A DNA stretch of 64,000 nt from Maricaulis sp017643475 (GCF_047123815.1 NZ_CP138920.1:1-64000); one strand, 5' to 3'. Shown: positions 32,197-41,503, numbered from the stretch's first letter. Notes: generated by a model not told the origin, from the letters alone. Translations and numbers: made by a program.

Positions 32197-33540
32197 ATGA
32201 ATATTAGACATATACTGACGGCCGGGGGGCTGGCCGTCCTGACGTTGGGATCTTCAGCCGGCGCCCAGGTTATTGGCGGCGACCTGAACATCAATGGCTC
32301 CAGCGACGATGTGCACTTCTTCGGCGGTCAGATGCGCATCAATGGAGAGATTGACGGCGATATCTTCGCCATCTCCGGTGATGGCGAGATCGACGCTACG
32401 GTGAACGGTAATCTCGAGGTCTTCGGTGGTGATCTGGAGCTTCATGGTCTGGTCATGGGCGATGTGGACCTGGCTGGCGGCGATATCGAAGTCACAGCCG
32501 AAATCCGCGAAACGATCAATGTCGGCGGTGGCAGCCTGCAGATCAGCGGCCCGGTGCACGGGGAGCTGAATGCAGCTGGTGGCAGTGTGGAAATAGGATC
32601 CACAGTAGGTGATGACGCCCATATTGCTGGCGGTTACATCCGCCTGACGGATGCGAGCTCGATCGCAGGCAAAGCGGAGATAATCGGTGCTGAAGTCCAT
32701 ATGGATGGGCGCTTTGAAGGCCGAATCTCGATCGAAGCCGAGGAAGTTGTGCTCTCGGGCCGTTTCCTCGATGAAGTCGAGATTCTTGCTGAAGACGTAC
32801 GCGTCGCCGCTGGTGCGGAGTTCTCGGCGCCGTTGCGGGTTCGTGGCCCGTCCGAGCCCGTGATCGAAGCGGGTGCGGTCGTTCCGGATTATTCCTACGA
32901 AGAAGAAGGGTTCAATTTTGGAGCCCGTCACTGGAACAAGGTCGATTTCCAAATCGACGGTCCAGTCAGACTAATGGGCTCTCCTGAGAAGTTTTTCGGA
33001 GCGACATTCTACGGGCTTTCATTCCTTCTCGGGGTGTTTGCAGTGCTCCTGACCCCACGCGGTGTCGGCAAGATTGCGCGGACCTTCCGGTCTCGTCCGA
33101 TCGCTTCCATGGTGCTCGGTTTTGTCGCTATTCCGATGTCGATCGTTGCAATGGTGATGTTGACGGTACTTCTGGCGATAACAATTATCGGTATTCCGCT
33201 CATACTTTTGGTCTGGCCGCTTTATCCCTGGGTAATGCTGCTTGGTTTTGCATTCGGTGGGATCGTGATTGGAGACCTCATCTTCAATCGCAGCCACGCG
33301 GAACGCGGATTGGGTTTGGCGATGCGATCACTGTCCTTGTTGTTGGTACTGGTCGCGCTCTTTGCTCTTTCGCAAGTTGGCGCCATTGGAATCCCGGTCG
33401 CGTTCCTGACCTGGGCCGCAGGTCTTGGCGCCTGGATGCTGTCCTTTGGTAACAATAATCAGGACGAGACATCCCAACGCTCCGAGCCGCCGCGCCGTGA
33501 CCCGGAACCGGAAATTGAAGCCGAGCCAGACCCGGCATAA
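32197..33540 (+). CDS. Exported solenoid-repeat protein with multi-pass C-terminal membrane domain
   Basis: A 447-residue protein with a signal peptide (cleavage near SAGAQ). An extracytoplasmic beta-solenoid follows (about residues 30-215) of 17-residue rungs such as QMRINGEIDGDIFAISG and DLELHGLVMGDVDLAGG. A linker leads to four or five membrane segments between about 265 and 420, and a charged Pro/Glu tail ends the protein. The topology puts the solenoid in the periplasm, tethered to the inner membrane. It resembles annotated polymer-forming proteins, but true bactofilins are cytoplasmic. I start at 32197 after GGGAG. It is probably cotranscribed with the lipoprotein at 31385. Confidence 0.72.
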   Translation: MNIRHILTAGGLAVLTLGSSAGAQVIGGDLNINGSSDDVHFFGGQMRINGEIDGDIFAISGDGEIDATVNGNLEVFGGDLELHGLVMGDVDLAGGDIEVTAEIRETINVGGGSLQISGPVHGELNAAGGSVEIGSTVGDDAHIAGGYIRLTDASSIAGKAEIIGAEVHMDGRFEGRISIEAEEVVLSGRFLDEVEILAEDVRVAAGAEFSAPLRVRGPSEPVIEAGAVVPDYSYEEEGFNFGARHWNKVDFQIDGPVRLMGSPEKFFGATFYGLSFLLGVFAVLLTPRGVGKIARTFRSRPIASMVLGFVAIPMSIVAMVMLTVLLAITIIGIPLILLVWPLYPWVMLLGFAFGGIVIGDLIFNRSHAERGLGLAMRSLSLLLVLVALFALSQVGAIGIPVAFLTWAAGLGAWMLSFGNNNQDETSQRSEPPRRDPEPEIEAEPDPA

Positions 33541-33556
33541 TTTCAATCATGACATT

Positions 33557-33588
33557 TCAGTCAGGTGGGCTGGTGCCCGCCTGACTGA
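33557..33588 (+). terminator. Long stem-loop after the solenoid membrane protein gene
   Basis: TCAGTCAGGTGGGC pairs with GCCCGCCTGACTGA (14 base pairs, one G-T) around a TGGT loop, 16 bases after the stop. No T-run follows, so it may be a terminator of reduced strength or an mRNA 3' stabiliser ahead of the M1 peptidase genes. Confidence 0.55.
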
Positions 33589-33645
33589 CCCTATACGCTC
33601 CGCCGCCGAGGGAACTAGCCTGCTCTAGAAACGAGGCGAGGGGAA

Positions 33646-36054
33646 ATGCGTACACTTTCACTTATTGCATTGGCTGCATCCGTCGCGAGCTTCAGTCTCG
33701 CGGATGCCCAGCCAATCCGACAGACATCCAGCGATTGGCGGGATGCCTTCCGTCAGCTCGAAGACGAGGATTGGCCGTCTCCGAACCGCGAACGCCGTGC
33801 CACCGGCGCGCCGGGTCCGGACTACTGGCAGCAGGATGTCGATTACGACATCGATGTTCACCTGAACGAGCGCACGGATGTCCTGACGGCGACCGAGACC
33901 GTCACCTATACGAACAATGCTCCGGACACGCTGGACTTCCTCTGGTTCCTGCTGGACCAGAACCGTTTCCGTCCCGACAGCATGGCGAATGTCACGGCCA
34001 CGGCTGGAAATGGCGCTCCGGATGGTGTTTCCGCGTATTCCATGCGTCGCCGCCAGATGATCGAAGAGAATGGCTACGGTTTCAACGTCACCGCAGTCAC
34101 GGATGCGAATGGCGAGCCGATGGATTTCACTATCGTCGACACGCTTATGCGTATCGATCTGGATGATGTCCTGGAAACCGGCGACAGCGTCACTTTCACG
34201 ATCGAGTGGAATTATCGCCTTGTCGAGGCGCTTCGTATTGGCGGACGGGCCGGCAAGGAGTGTTTTGAGGAGACTGAGGATACGGGCGCGGACTGCATTT
34301 TCCAGGTTGCTCAGTGGTTTCCGCGTGCTGCTGTCTTTTCCGACTATGAAGGCTGGCACAACAAGGTCTTCCTGGGTGCCGGTGAATTCGGCCTGGAATT
34401 TGGCGACTATAATGTCTCCATCACCGTGCCGCAGGACTTCATCGTTGCTGCCACGGGTGAACTGACCAATGGCGAAGAGGTTCTGACCCAGGCGCAGCGT
34501 GAGCGTCTCGCCGAGGCCCGCACCGCAGATGAGCCGGTCTTCATCGTGACGCCTGCCGAGGCCCGCGCCAATGAACGCCGTGGTACACGGTCCGAGGCGA
34601 CTTGGGAGTTTGCCGCGGCCAATGTCCGCGATTTCGCTTTCGCGGCATCCCGCAAGTTTATCTGGGACGCTCAGGGGATCGAGCAGGACGGTGAGGGCGA
34701 TGCCCCTGATCTCGTTATGGCGATGTCCTTTTATCCGAACGAGAGCGAGCCGCTCTGGTCCACTTTCTCCACACGGGCTGTTGAGCATACGCTGAACGTC
34801 TACAACGATTTTGCGTTCCCGTATCCGTACCCGACGGCGCAGTCCGTTGCCGGTCCGGTTGGCGGTATGGAATACCCGATGATCACCTTCAATGGTGGCA
34901 CCTATGGTCGTCCGACCGTGGATAGTGATGGCAACATGACCTATTCTCGTCGTGCCCGTAACGGCCTGATCGGTGTGATTATCCACGAGATTGGCCACAT
35001 CTATTTCCCGATGGTCGTCAATTCCGACGAGCGCCAGTGGACCTGGATGGATGAAGGCCTGAACTCCTTCCTCGAATACCAGGCCGAGCGCCAGTGGGAA
35101 GAAGACTGGGTGATGCGTCGCGGCGATCCGCACTCCGCAGTGACCTATATGACGTCGTCCAATCAGATGCCGATCATGACGCAGTCTGACTCGATCCGTC
35201 AGTTTGGCTGGAATGCCTATGGCAAGCCAACCGTTGCGCTGAACATCCTGCGCGAGACGATCATGGGCCGCGAGCTGTTTGACGAGGCCTTCCGCACCTA
35301 TTCCCGTCGCTGGCGTTTCAAGCGTCCGACGCCGTATGATTTCTTCCGCACGATGGAAGAGGTTTCCGGTATGGATCTCGACTGGTTCTGGCGTGGCTGG
35401 TTCTACTCCACCGACCATGTCGATATCTCCATCGACAACGTCACCGAGGGAATGTTCAACACCGAAAATCCGGAAATCGAGAACGCACTGGATCGTGCTG
35501 CCGATGAAGCGCGTGGCGAAAGCCGGACCCAGGCCTACAATATGGCTGAAGGCATTCGCTTCTACGCCGAGGACAATCCGGAAGTCGTCGACTTCTATTC
35601 CTCGCGTGATGTTCACACGGTGACCAATCGCGAGCGTGAAGCCTATGAGCGTTTCCGCGACGGTCTGGAAGATTATGAGCGTGACATCCTAGATAGCGGC
35701 GATCGTATCTATTACATCGAGCTGTCAAACCAGGGCGGCCTGGTCATGCCGGTCATCCTGGAATTCACCTTTGCAAACGGAAACACCGAGCTCGTTCGCA
35801 TCCCGGCCGAAGTCTGGCGTTACAACCCGGCGAACATCACCTGGTCCTACATCACCGATCAGGAGGTCGTTTCCGTCGAGCTGGACCCGCTGCACGAGAC
35901 CGCTGATGCTGATCGTTCGGATAACCATTATCCGCCGCGCATTGAGCCGACCCGGCTGGAGCTTTACCGTTCCGGTCAGGGCTCCCGCTCCAACATGATG
36001 AGCGATATGGACCGCCGCGTGAGCCGCGACAGCGTCCGCACGCGTTCGGAGTAA
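33646..36054 (+). CDS. Secreted M1-family zinc metallopeptidase, copy 1
   Basis: An 802-residue exported peptidase with a signal peptide ending near ADAQ. An N-terminal M1-like beta domain (about 45-300) is followed by the exopeptidase motif GGMEYP (from Gly406). The catalytic set is HEIGH at 447-451 with the third zinc ligand Glu470 exactly 18 residues on, the M1 spacing. The C-terminal region is helical and acidic. M1 enzymes remove N-terminal residues from peptides, so a role in periplasmic or outer-surface peptide turnover is likely. A close paralogue lies 550 bases downstream, and a DUF6702-like gene follows after one base. Confidence 0.88.
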   Translation: MRTLSLIALAASVASFSLADAQPIRQTSSDWRDAFRQLEDEDWPSPNRERRATGAPGPDYWQQDVDYDIDVHLNERTDVLTATETVTYTNNAPDTLDFLWFLLDQNRFRPDSMANVTATAGNGAPDGVSAYSMRRRQMIEENGYGFNVTAVTDANGEPMDFTIVDTLMRIDLDDVLETGDSVTFTIEWNYRLVEALRIGGRAGKECFEETEDTGADCIFQVAQWFPRAAVFSDYEGWHNKVFLGAGEFGLEFGDYNVSITVPQDFIVAATGELTNGEEVLTQAQRERLAEARTADEPVFIVTPAEARANERRGTRSEATWEFAAANVRDFAFAASRKFIWDAQGIEQDGEGDAPDLVMAMSFYPNESEPLWSTFSTRAVEHTLNVYNDFAFPYPYPTAQSVAGPVGGMEYPMITFNGGTYGRPTVDSDGNMTYSRRARNGLIGVIIHEIGHIYFPMVVNSDERQWTWMDEGLNSFLEYQAERQWEEDWVMRRGDPHSAVTYMTSSNQMPIMTQSDSIRQFGWNAYGKPTVALNILRETIMGRELFDEAFRTYSRRWRFKRPTPYDFFRTMEEVSGMDLDWFWRGWFYSTDHVDISIDNVTEGMFNTENPEIENALDRAADEARGESRTQAYNMAEGIRFYAEDNPEVVDFYSSRDVHTVTNREREAYERFRDGLEDYERDILDSGDRIYYIELSNQGGLVMPVILEFTFANGNTELVRIPAEVWRYNPANITWSYITDQEVVSVELDPLHETADADRSDNHYPPRIEPTRLELYRSGQGSRSNMMSDMDRRVSRDSVRTRSE

Positions 36055-36055
36055 G

Positions 36056-36565
36056 ATGAGCAAGCTTCGACTGATACTCGCAGTAATGGCAGGAGCCGTC
36101 CTCGTGACGGCTCCTGTTCAGGCTCACCGCATGAAAGCCGGCGCGACCGAGATCGCGGTCAATGAACGCACCGGCGAAATGGAAATCATCCACCGGGTCT
36201 ACGCCCACGACCTTCTTGAGGCGCTGGGAAACCTGGAACTGGATGAGACCGAACTCCTCTCCTCACAATCCGGCCTTGCGCAGATCGAGCAACTTGTACG
36301 CGCGGAGTTTCGCGTGGCTGAGGGAGACGGCCGGCTGCTTGAGCTGACCTATGTTGGCGCCGAGCTGGACGGCGAGTTCGCCTGGATCTATTTCACCGCT
36401 TCGGCGCCAGAAGATACGTCCAGCTTTGTGGTCGATAATGACATTCTCTCGAACGCGTTCGAGGACCAGGTCATGATGACCAATTTCCGTTTCAACTCTG
36501 ATGTTCGCACCGCGATGCAGGGGCCTGGCCGACGCGATCCGATCCGCGTCCGCTTCACGCAATAA
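36056..36565 (+). CDS. Small exported DUF6702-like protein
   Basis: A 169-residue exported protein with a signal peptide ending near VQAH. The motif HRMKAGATEIAVNERTGEMEI followed by RVYAHDLLEAL fits the DUF6702 pattern, found beside M1 peptidase genes in other bacteria as far as I recall. I see no catalytic residues. It starts one base after the upstream M1 stop and ends 39 bases before the second M1 gene, so the three are almost certainly one operon. It may be an accessory or chaperone of the peptidases; this is inference from position. Confidence 0.72.
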   Translation: MSKLRLILAVMAGAVLVTAPVQAHRMKAGATEIAVNERTGEMEIIHRVYAHDLLEALGNLELDETELLSSQSGLAQIEQLVRAEFRVAEGDGRLLELTYVGAELDGEFAWIYFTASAPEDTSSFVVDNDILSNAFEDQVMMTNFRFNSDVRTAMQGPGRRDPIRVRFTQ

Positions 36566-36604
36566 CGTCCCGACACCGGGATTGTCTCAAGGGGATTTGG
36601 GGAA

Positions 36605-39046
36605 ATGCGCAATCTAGCCATTGCCATGCTTGTCACGAGCGTGGGTTTTGCCGCCGTGGCGGAGGCTCAGCCTATCCGTCAGACGTCCAGCGACTGGCGC
36701 GACGCCTTTCGTCAGATGGAAGACGAGGACTGGCCGACACCCAATGATGAACGCCGCGCGACGGGAGCGCCGGGACCGGCCTACTGGCAGCAACAGGTAG
36801 ACTACGTTATCGAGGCGCGTCTGGACGAGAACTCCCACGTGATCACGGGCGCGGCGACGGTGACCTACACCAATAACGCGCCGGACACGCTGGATTTCCT
36901 CTGGTTCCACCTCGACCAGAACCGCTTCCGTCCGGACTCCATCGCGGTGATGACCGAGACGATTGGTGGCGGTGAACGTGCCAGTTCGCGCCTTGGCCGC
37001 ATCTCGACCGATGGTATCGCCGCGCGGGCTTTCAATCGCCGGCGCCTTGTTCGAGAGAACGGCTATGGCCAGAACATCACGGGTGTGACTGCAGCCGATG
37101 GGGAGACATTGGAATTCACCATCGTCGACACGCTGATGCGGGTGGATCTGGAAACGCCACTGGAAACCGGTGACAGCGTCACTTTCACCATCGACTGGAA
37201 CCATCGTCTGCTGGAAACCCTGTGGGCCGGTGGCCGGGGTGGTGTCGAGTGTTTTGACGATTACGACAATTCAGGTGGCGATTGTATTTTCCAGGTCGCG
37301 CAATGGTATCCACGAGCGGCTGCCTTTACAGATTTCGAGGGTTGGCACAACAAACCCTTCCTCTCTCGTGGTGAGTTCACGCTGGAGTTTGGCAATTACG
37401 ATGTTTCGCTGACGGTTCCGCAGGACTTCATTGTTGCCGCGACAGGCGAGATCCAGAATGCCGACGAGGTTCTGACCGAAGAGCAGAGAACACGCCTGGA
37501 ACAGGCACGCACGGCAGACGAGCCGATGTTCATTGTGACCCCGGAAGAGGCACAGCAGAACGAACGCCGTGGTACGCGCTCCGAGCGCACCTGGCGTTTT
37601 GCCGCCGAGAATGTCCGCGACTTTGCCTGGGCAGGGTCGCGCAAATTCATCTGGGATGCCGTTGGTATCGAGCAGGACGGGCAGGGCGAGGCACCGGACC
37701 TGGTCATGGCGATGTCCTTCTATCCGTTTGAAAGCGAGCCGCTCTGGTCGACGTTCTCGACCCGCGCTGTCGAGCATACGATCAATGTCTATAACGAGTT
37801 TGCCTTCCCTTACCCGTATCCCACAGCGCAATCGGTAGCGGGACCGCAGGGTGGCATGGAGTATCCGATGATCACCTTCAATGGTGGTACATTTGGACGC
37901 CCGACGATCGATGATGATGGCAATATCACCTATTCCCGCGGCGCCCGGAACGGTCTTGTTGGGGTGATCATCCACGAGATTGGTCACATCTATTTCCCGA
38001 TGATTGTCAATTCCGACGAGCGCCAGTGGACCTGGATGGATGAAGGCCTCAACTCCTTCCTCGAGGACATCGCAAAGCTTCGCTGGGAAGAGGATTTTGT
38101 TGGCCGCAAACGCTCCGACGTCCAGTGGATCACGGGTTACATGACCTCGCGCAACCAGCAGCCGATCATGACCCAGTCAGATAGTGTTCGGAGCATCGGC
38201 GCGAATGCTTACTCCAAACCGTCGGTCGGCTTGTTCATCCTGCGCGAGACGATTATGGGTCGCGAACTGTTTGACGAGGCTTTCCGGACCTATTCCCGTC
38301 GCTGGCGTTTCAAGCGTCCGACGCCGTATGATTTCTTCCGCACCATGGAAGAGGTCTCGGGGATTGATCTCGACTGGTTCTGGCGTGGGTGGTTCTACTC
38401 CACCGATCATGTCGATATCTCCATCGACAACGTCACCGAGGGTATGTTCAACACCGAAAATCCGGAAATCGAGAACGCGCTGGATCGCGCCTCAGACGAG
38501 TCCCGCGGCGAAAGCCGGACCCAGGCCTACAATATGGCTGAGGGCATCCGCTTCTACGCCGATGACAATCCGGAAGTTGTCGACTTCTATTCCTCGCGGG
38601 ATGTTCACACCGTGACCAATCGCGAGCGTGAAGCCTATGAGCGTTTCCGCGACGGTCTGGAAGACTATGAGCGTGACATCCTCGATAGCGGCGACCGTAT
38701 CTACTACATCGAGCTGTCCAATCTGGGCGGTGTGGTCATGCCGGTGATCCTGGAATTCACCTTCGCAAACGGAAACACCGAGACAGTACGCATTCCCGCT
38801 GAGGTCTGGCGTTATGACCCGGCGAACATCACCTGGTCCTACATCACGGATCAGGAGGTTGTTTCCGTCGAGCTGGATCCGCTCTTTGAAACCGCCGATG
38901 CGGATCGGTCCAACAATCACTATCCGCCGCGCATCGAGCCAACGCGTCTGGAGCTCTATCGGTCCGGTCAGGGCTCCCGCTCGAACATGATGAGCGACAT
39001 GGACCTGCGTGTCTCACGAGACAGCATCGAAACCCGAGAGGAATAG
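36605..39046 (+). CDS. Secreted M1-family zinc metallopeptidase, copy 2
   Basis: An 813-residue paralogue of the peptidase at 33646, with a signal peptide ending near AEAQ and the same mature start QPIRQTSSDWRDAFRQ. The GGMEYP motif is conserved, and HEIGH lies at 457-461 with Glu480 as third zinc ligand. It has an extra segment of about ten residues near position 125. The 3' half is almost identical to copy 1 even at silent positions, with exact runs over 50 bases, whereas the 5' third has diverged. This suggests a tandem duplication with later gene conversion. A bidirectional terminator follows. Confidence 0.88.
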   Translation: MRNLAIAMLVTSVGFAAVAEAQPIRQTSSDWRDAFRQMEDEDWPTPNDERRATGAPGPAYWQQQVDYVIEARLDENSHVITGAATVTYTNNAPDTLDFLWFHLDQNRFRPDSIAVMTETIGGGERASSRLGRISTDGIAARAFNRRRLVRENGYGQNITGVTAADGETLEFTIVDTLMRVDLETPLETGDSVTFTIDWNHRLLETLWAGGRGGVECFDDYDNSGGDCIFQVAQWYPRAAAFTDFEGWHNKPFLSRGEFTLEFGNYDVSLTVPQDFIVAATGEIQNADEVLTEEQRTRLEQARTADEPMFIVTPEEAQQNERRGTRSERTWRFAAENVRDFAWAGSRKFIWDAVGIEQDGQGEAPDLVMAMSFYPFESEPLWSTFSTRAVEHTINVYNEFAFPYPYPTAQSVAGPQGGMEYPMITFNGGTFGRPTIDDDGNITYSRGARNGLVGVIIHEIGHIYFPMIVNSDERQWTWMDEGLNSFLEDIAKLRWEEDFVGRKRSDVQWITGYMTSRNQQPIMTQSDSVRSIGANAYSKPSVGLFILRETIMGRELFDEAFRTYSRRWRFKRPTPYDFFRTMEEVSGIDLDWFWRGWFYSTDHVDISIDNVTEGMFNTENPEIENALDRASDESRGESRTQAYNMAEGIRFYADDNPEVVDFYSSRDVHTVTNREREAYERFRDGLEDYERDILDSGDRIYYIELSNLGGVVMPVILEFTFANGNTETVRIPAEVWRYDPANITWSYITDQEVVSVELDPLFETADADRSNNHYPPRIEPTRLELYRSGQGSRSNMMSDMDLRVSRDSIETREE

Positions 39047-39047
39047 C

Positions 39048-39078
39048 AAAAAGCCCGGCTCAAGCGAGCCGGGCTTTT
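39048..39078 (+). terminator. Bidirectional intrinsic terminator
   Basis: GCCCGGCTC pairs with GAGCCGGGC around an AAGC loop, with AAAAA on the left and TTTT on the right. It begins just after the stop codon of the second M1 gene and also serves the convergent alpha/beta hydrolase gene. Confidence 0.92.
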
Positions 39079-39100
39079 CACTTCCGGGGGGAGGTCTGGA

Positions 39101-40828
39101 TCAGTCCACGAAACGCGTCCGGATCCAGTCGGAAATCAGATCGAGCGTTTCTGGGTCAAAAGTCGTTTCGATCTGGGCGTATTCAGCAATCGTGCCGGTC
39201 TGTGCGGGCTGGAACATGTGGTTGAGCCCATAAAGTTCCAGGATGGTTGCATCAGGGTTTCCGGCCAGCCCCTCACGCAGACCTGCCAGATTGGATGCGG
39301 CAGGGACTTGCAGATCCATGGAACCAACTACTGCCAGTACGGGTTGCTCAACAGCCTGCAGATAGGGCAGCGGGTCGTGATTGAGGAATTGCACATACCA
39401 GTCCCGCGTGATCTGGGTCAGGAAGAGCTCCTTCTGGTCGGCCGGAACGCTCAGTGACGTCAAAAATTCCTCGGTCAGGAGCGGTGTGACTCGTGCCCGT
39501 ACATCGGCGCCGTCATGGGCCTGTTTGGCCTCATCTGTCATCACCTGAAGTGCACTGACCATAGCGGCGACATCCTCATCGGAACCACCGGACGCGCGGG
39601 CGATAAGGTCGGCTTGTTCCAGCACGATCTCCTGGCCGGTCGTGCCGGGGCCAGCGAGCAAAACAAGGAAGTCAGGTGCGCCGTCCAGGTTCGCCATCAG
39701 CGGCGCGATCAGCCCGCCTTCACTGTGACCGATCACACCAACTTTGGACGTGTCCACACCCGGCTGCGCGCGTAGCCAGCGCAGGACTGCCATGGCGTCG
39801 CTGGCAAAGTCATGTGACGTGCCTGTTGCAAAGTCTCCGGTCGATTCTGCAAATCCGCGGTCATCATAACGAAGAACCGCGACCCCCTGGCGGGTAAGAT
39901 GATCGGCGAGAACGGCGAACGGGCGGTGTTCCCAGATGCTCTCGTCACGGTCCTGGGGGCCAGATCCTGAAACGAGAATGACGGCCGGCACAGGCTGGCT
40001 GCCACGCGGCATGGTCAGGGTTCCGGCCAGGCTCACGCCCTCTGCTTCAGGATTATCGATACGCACTTCGGAAATCTCATAGGGAAAAGGCGCTTGCGGT
40101 GTTTGCGGGCGTGTTGGAGCAACGACCTGCATGGCTGTGCGGGTGAATTCCAGCGCCACATCCGGAAAGCCCGGGCGGGTCCAGTCGCCACGCAGAACGC
40201 CTGCGTCAGCATCGAGCACCGCCGAATAAGTTACATTGGCCATCGGGATGCGCAGGTCAACGCGGTCGCCGTCTCGGCTCAGACCAGTCACCGGAATGTC
40301 GTAGACGCCCTGGTCAACACTATCCAGCGTGGCCGAGGTGCCGTGTGCTCCGGTCTCGATATTCAGCACGAGGTTCAAGAGCGTGCCCTCACGATCGAGC
40401 AACGCTTCCCAGCGTCCGTCCAGCCCTTCGATGATCAGTGCAACGGGCGCTTCGTCAGCGGCGGAAAAATTGAGCGCCAGCGTCATGCCTTGCTGAAACT
40501 CGCCCTCATACCGATTCGTTTCCGCGTTCCAATCGCCGGAGTATTGCGCGCCCATATTGGCGATCGAAAAGCTGAGACTTTCATCGTCCAGTGCGACTGT
40601 CGTAACGGGAATATTCTGACCCGGTGCCTGGTCCAGGCTTTCAAGGAATGCGGTCTGGTTACCGTCCTGGTCCTCGCTCACCTTGAGCAGGAGCCGCAGG
40701 GAGCCGGCGGGCGTGTCCAGCGTGCCTATCCAGTTGCGAGTGGCCTCCTGGGCGAGGGCAGGCAAGCTGATGAGGGCGGATAGGATCAGGGGCAGTAACA
40801 CCCTGGTCAGGTGTAAAATGAAGGGCAT
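39101..40828 (-). CDS. Secreted alpha/beta hydrolase with N-terminal beta domain
   Basis: A 575-residue exported hydrolase. A signal peptide (cleavage near PALAQ) leads into a beta-rich region of about 230 residues with two similar halves (NWIGTLDTPAGSLRLLLKV and LDGRWEALL). The catalytic domain follows (about 270-575), with the oxyanion motif VSGSGPQDRDES, nucleophile elbow GHSEGGLIAP, and a C-terminal GLNHMFQPA histidine. The substrate is unknown; peptidase S9-like and esterase activities both occur among relatives. I start at 40828 after AAGGAA rather than at the upstream ATG. It converges with the M1 genes. Confidence 0.83.
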   Translation of the reverse strand: MPFILHLTRVLLPLILSALISLPALAQEATRNWIGTLDTPAGSLRLLLKVSEDQDGNQTAFLESLDQAPGQNIPVTTVALDDESLSFSIANMGAQYSGDWNAETNRYEGEFQQGMTLALNFSAADEAPVALIIEGLDGRWEALLDREGTLLNLVLNIETGAHGTSATLDSVDQGVYDIPVTGLSRDGDRVDLRIPMANVTYSAVLDADAGVLRGDWTRPGFPDVALEFTRTAMQVVAPTRPQTPQAPFPYEISEVRIDNPEAEGVSLAGTLTMPRGSQPVPAVILVSGSGPQDRDESIWEHRPFAVLADHLTRQGVAVLRYDDRGFAESTGDFATGTSHDFASDAMAVLRWLRAQPGVDTSKVGVIGHSEGGLIAPLMANLDGAPDFLVLLAGPGTTGQEIVLEQADLIARASGGSDEDVAAMVSALQVMTDEAKQAHDGADVRARVTPLLTEEFLTSLSVPADQKELFLTQITRDWYVQFLNHDPLPYLQAVEQPVLAVVGSMDLQVPAASNLAGLREGLAGNPDATILELYGLNHMFQPAQTGTIAEYAQIETTFDPETLDLISDWIRTRFVD

Positions 40829-40909
40829 GGGAATTTCCTTTTGGCATGGCTCCGCCGGTCGTGTGCCCGAAGGCACACGTTATTGAGGCAGAGTGAAAGT
40901 TGGGGAGGA

Positions 40910-41503
40910 TTAGTTTTTGGAGCGGTAGAGGCTTGCGGCTGATGCGACCACGACGATGACGCCGGAGAAGAGCACGGCCATTGCGGCAGGCATGGCCCAT
41001 TCGATCGGCGCGAAAGCCCAGATCAGTGTGTAGGCCAGAGCCGTCAGAACAAACATGCGTCCTGCAAAGCGTGCCTGCGCCTGGGCACGTTCAGGTGAAC
41101 AGCCAGCATCCTGCAACGCGATGGGGCGTTTGGGCGCGGCATTTCCGTAGAGCAGAAATATGACACCGAACAGAACACCCAGGATGCGTTGTTCCATCGC
41201 ATCGCCGAGAGCCTCGGTAATCCCGAAGGAAACCACCAGCGTAAATGCAAGGGGAACAGCCATCAGCAACCCAGCGGCAGAGATGGACCATCGGATCGCG
41301 GCTTGGTTCTCATAGAAGCGTTCATCACGCTCTTGATTGCGTTTCTTGATCTCGATCACCGTCCAGGCGACGGGCAGGAACAGCGCGGCAATCATGAAGG
41401 CGATCAGACCTTCCGGTTCACGATAAGCGGCGATCGCGCCGAGGCTGAACGTCAGGACCACCATGGCCATGGGGCCGAAAATGGAATTCGAAGTACGGCT
41501 CAT
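40910..41503 (-). CDS. SdpI-like six-pass membrane protein
   Basis: A 197-residue protein with six predicted membrane segments. The segment LGVLFGVIFLLYGNAAPK and the later ARFAGRMFVLTALAY resemble the GNYLPK and GK-helix regions of the SdpI family, whose founding Bacillus member confers immunity to a killing peptide and controls SdpR. The similarity is partial: the conserved N-G-I-R-T segment of SdpI is missing. The ATG overlaps the stop of an SdpR-like ArsR regulator gene (ATGA), so the two are coupled. No toxin gene is evident nearby. Assignment as a functional immunity protein is uncertain. Confidence 0.55.
   Translation of the reverse strand: MSRTSNSIFGPMAMVVLTFSLGAIAAYREPEGLIAFMIAALFLPVAWTVIEIKKRNQERDERFYENQAAIRWSISAAGLLMAVPLAFTLVVSFGITEALGDAMEQRILGVLFGVIFLLYGNAAPKRPIALQDAGCSPERAQAQARFAGRMFVLTALAYTLIWAFAPIEWAMPAAMAVLFSGVIVVVASAASLYRSKN

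Noticed and set aside
28710..33540. Cytoplasmic bactofilins
   Set aside because: The repeat resembles bactofilin rungs, but each of the three proteins begins with a lipobox or signal peptide, so they are not ordinary cytoplasmic bactofilins.
33658..35616. Open frame of about 650 codons opposite the first M1 peptidase
   Set aside because: The forward strand carries a signal peptide, zinc motif and paralogue. The reverse frame has no recognisable domain, and similar shadow frames recur opposite other genes.
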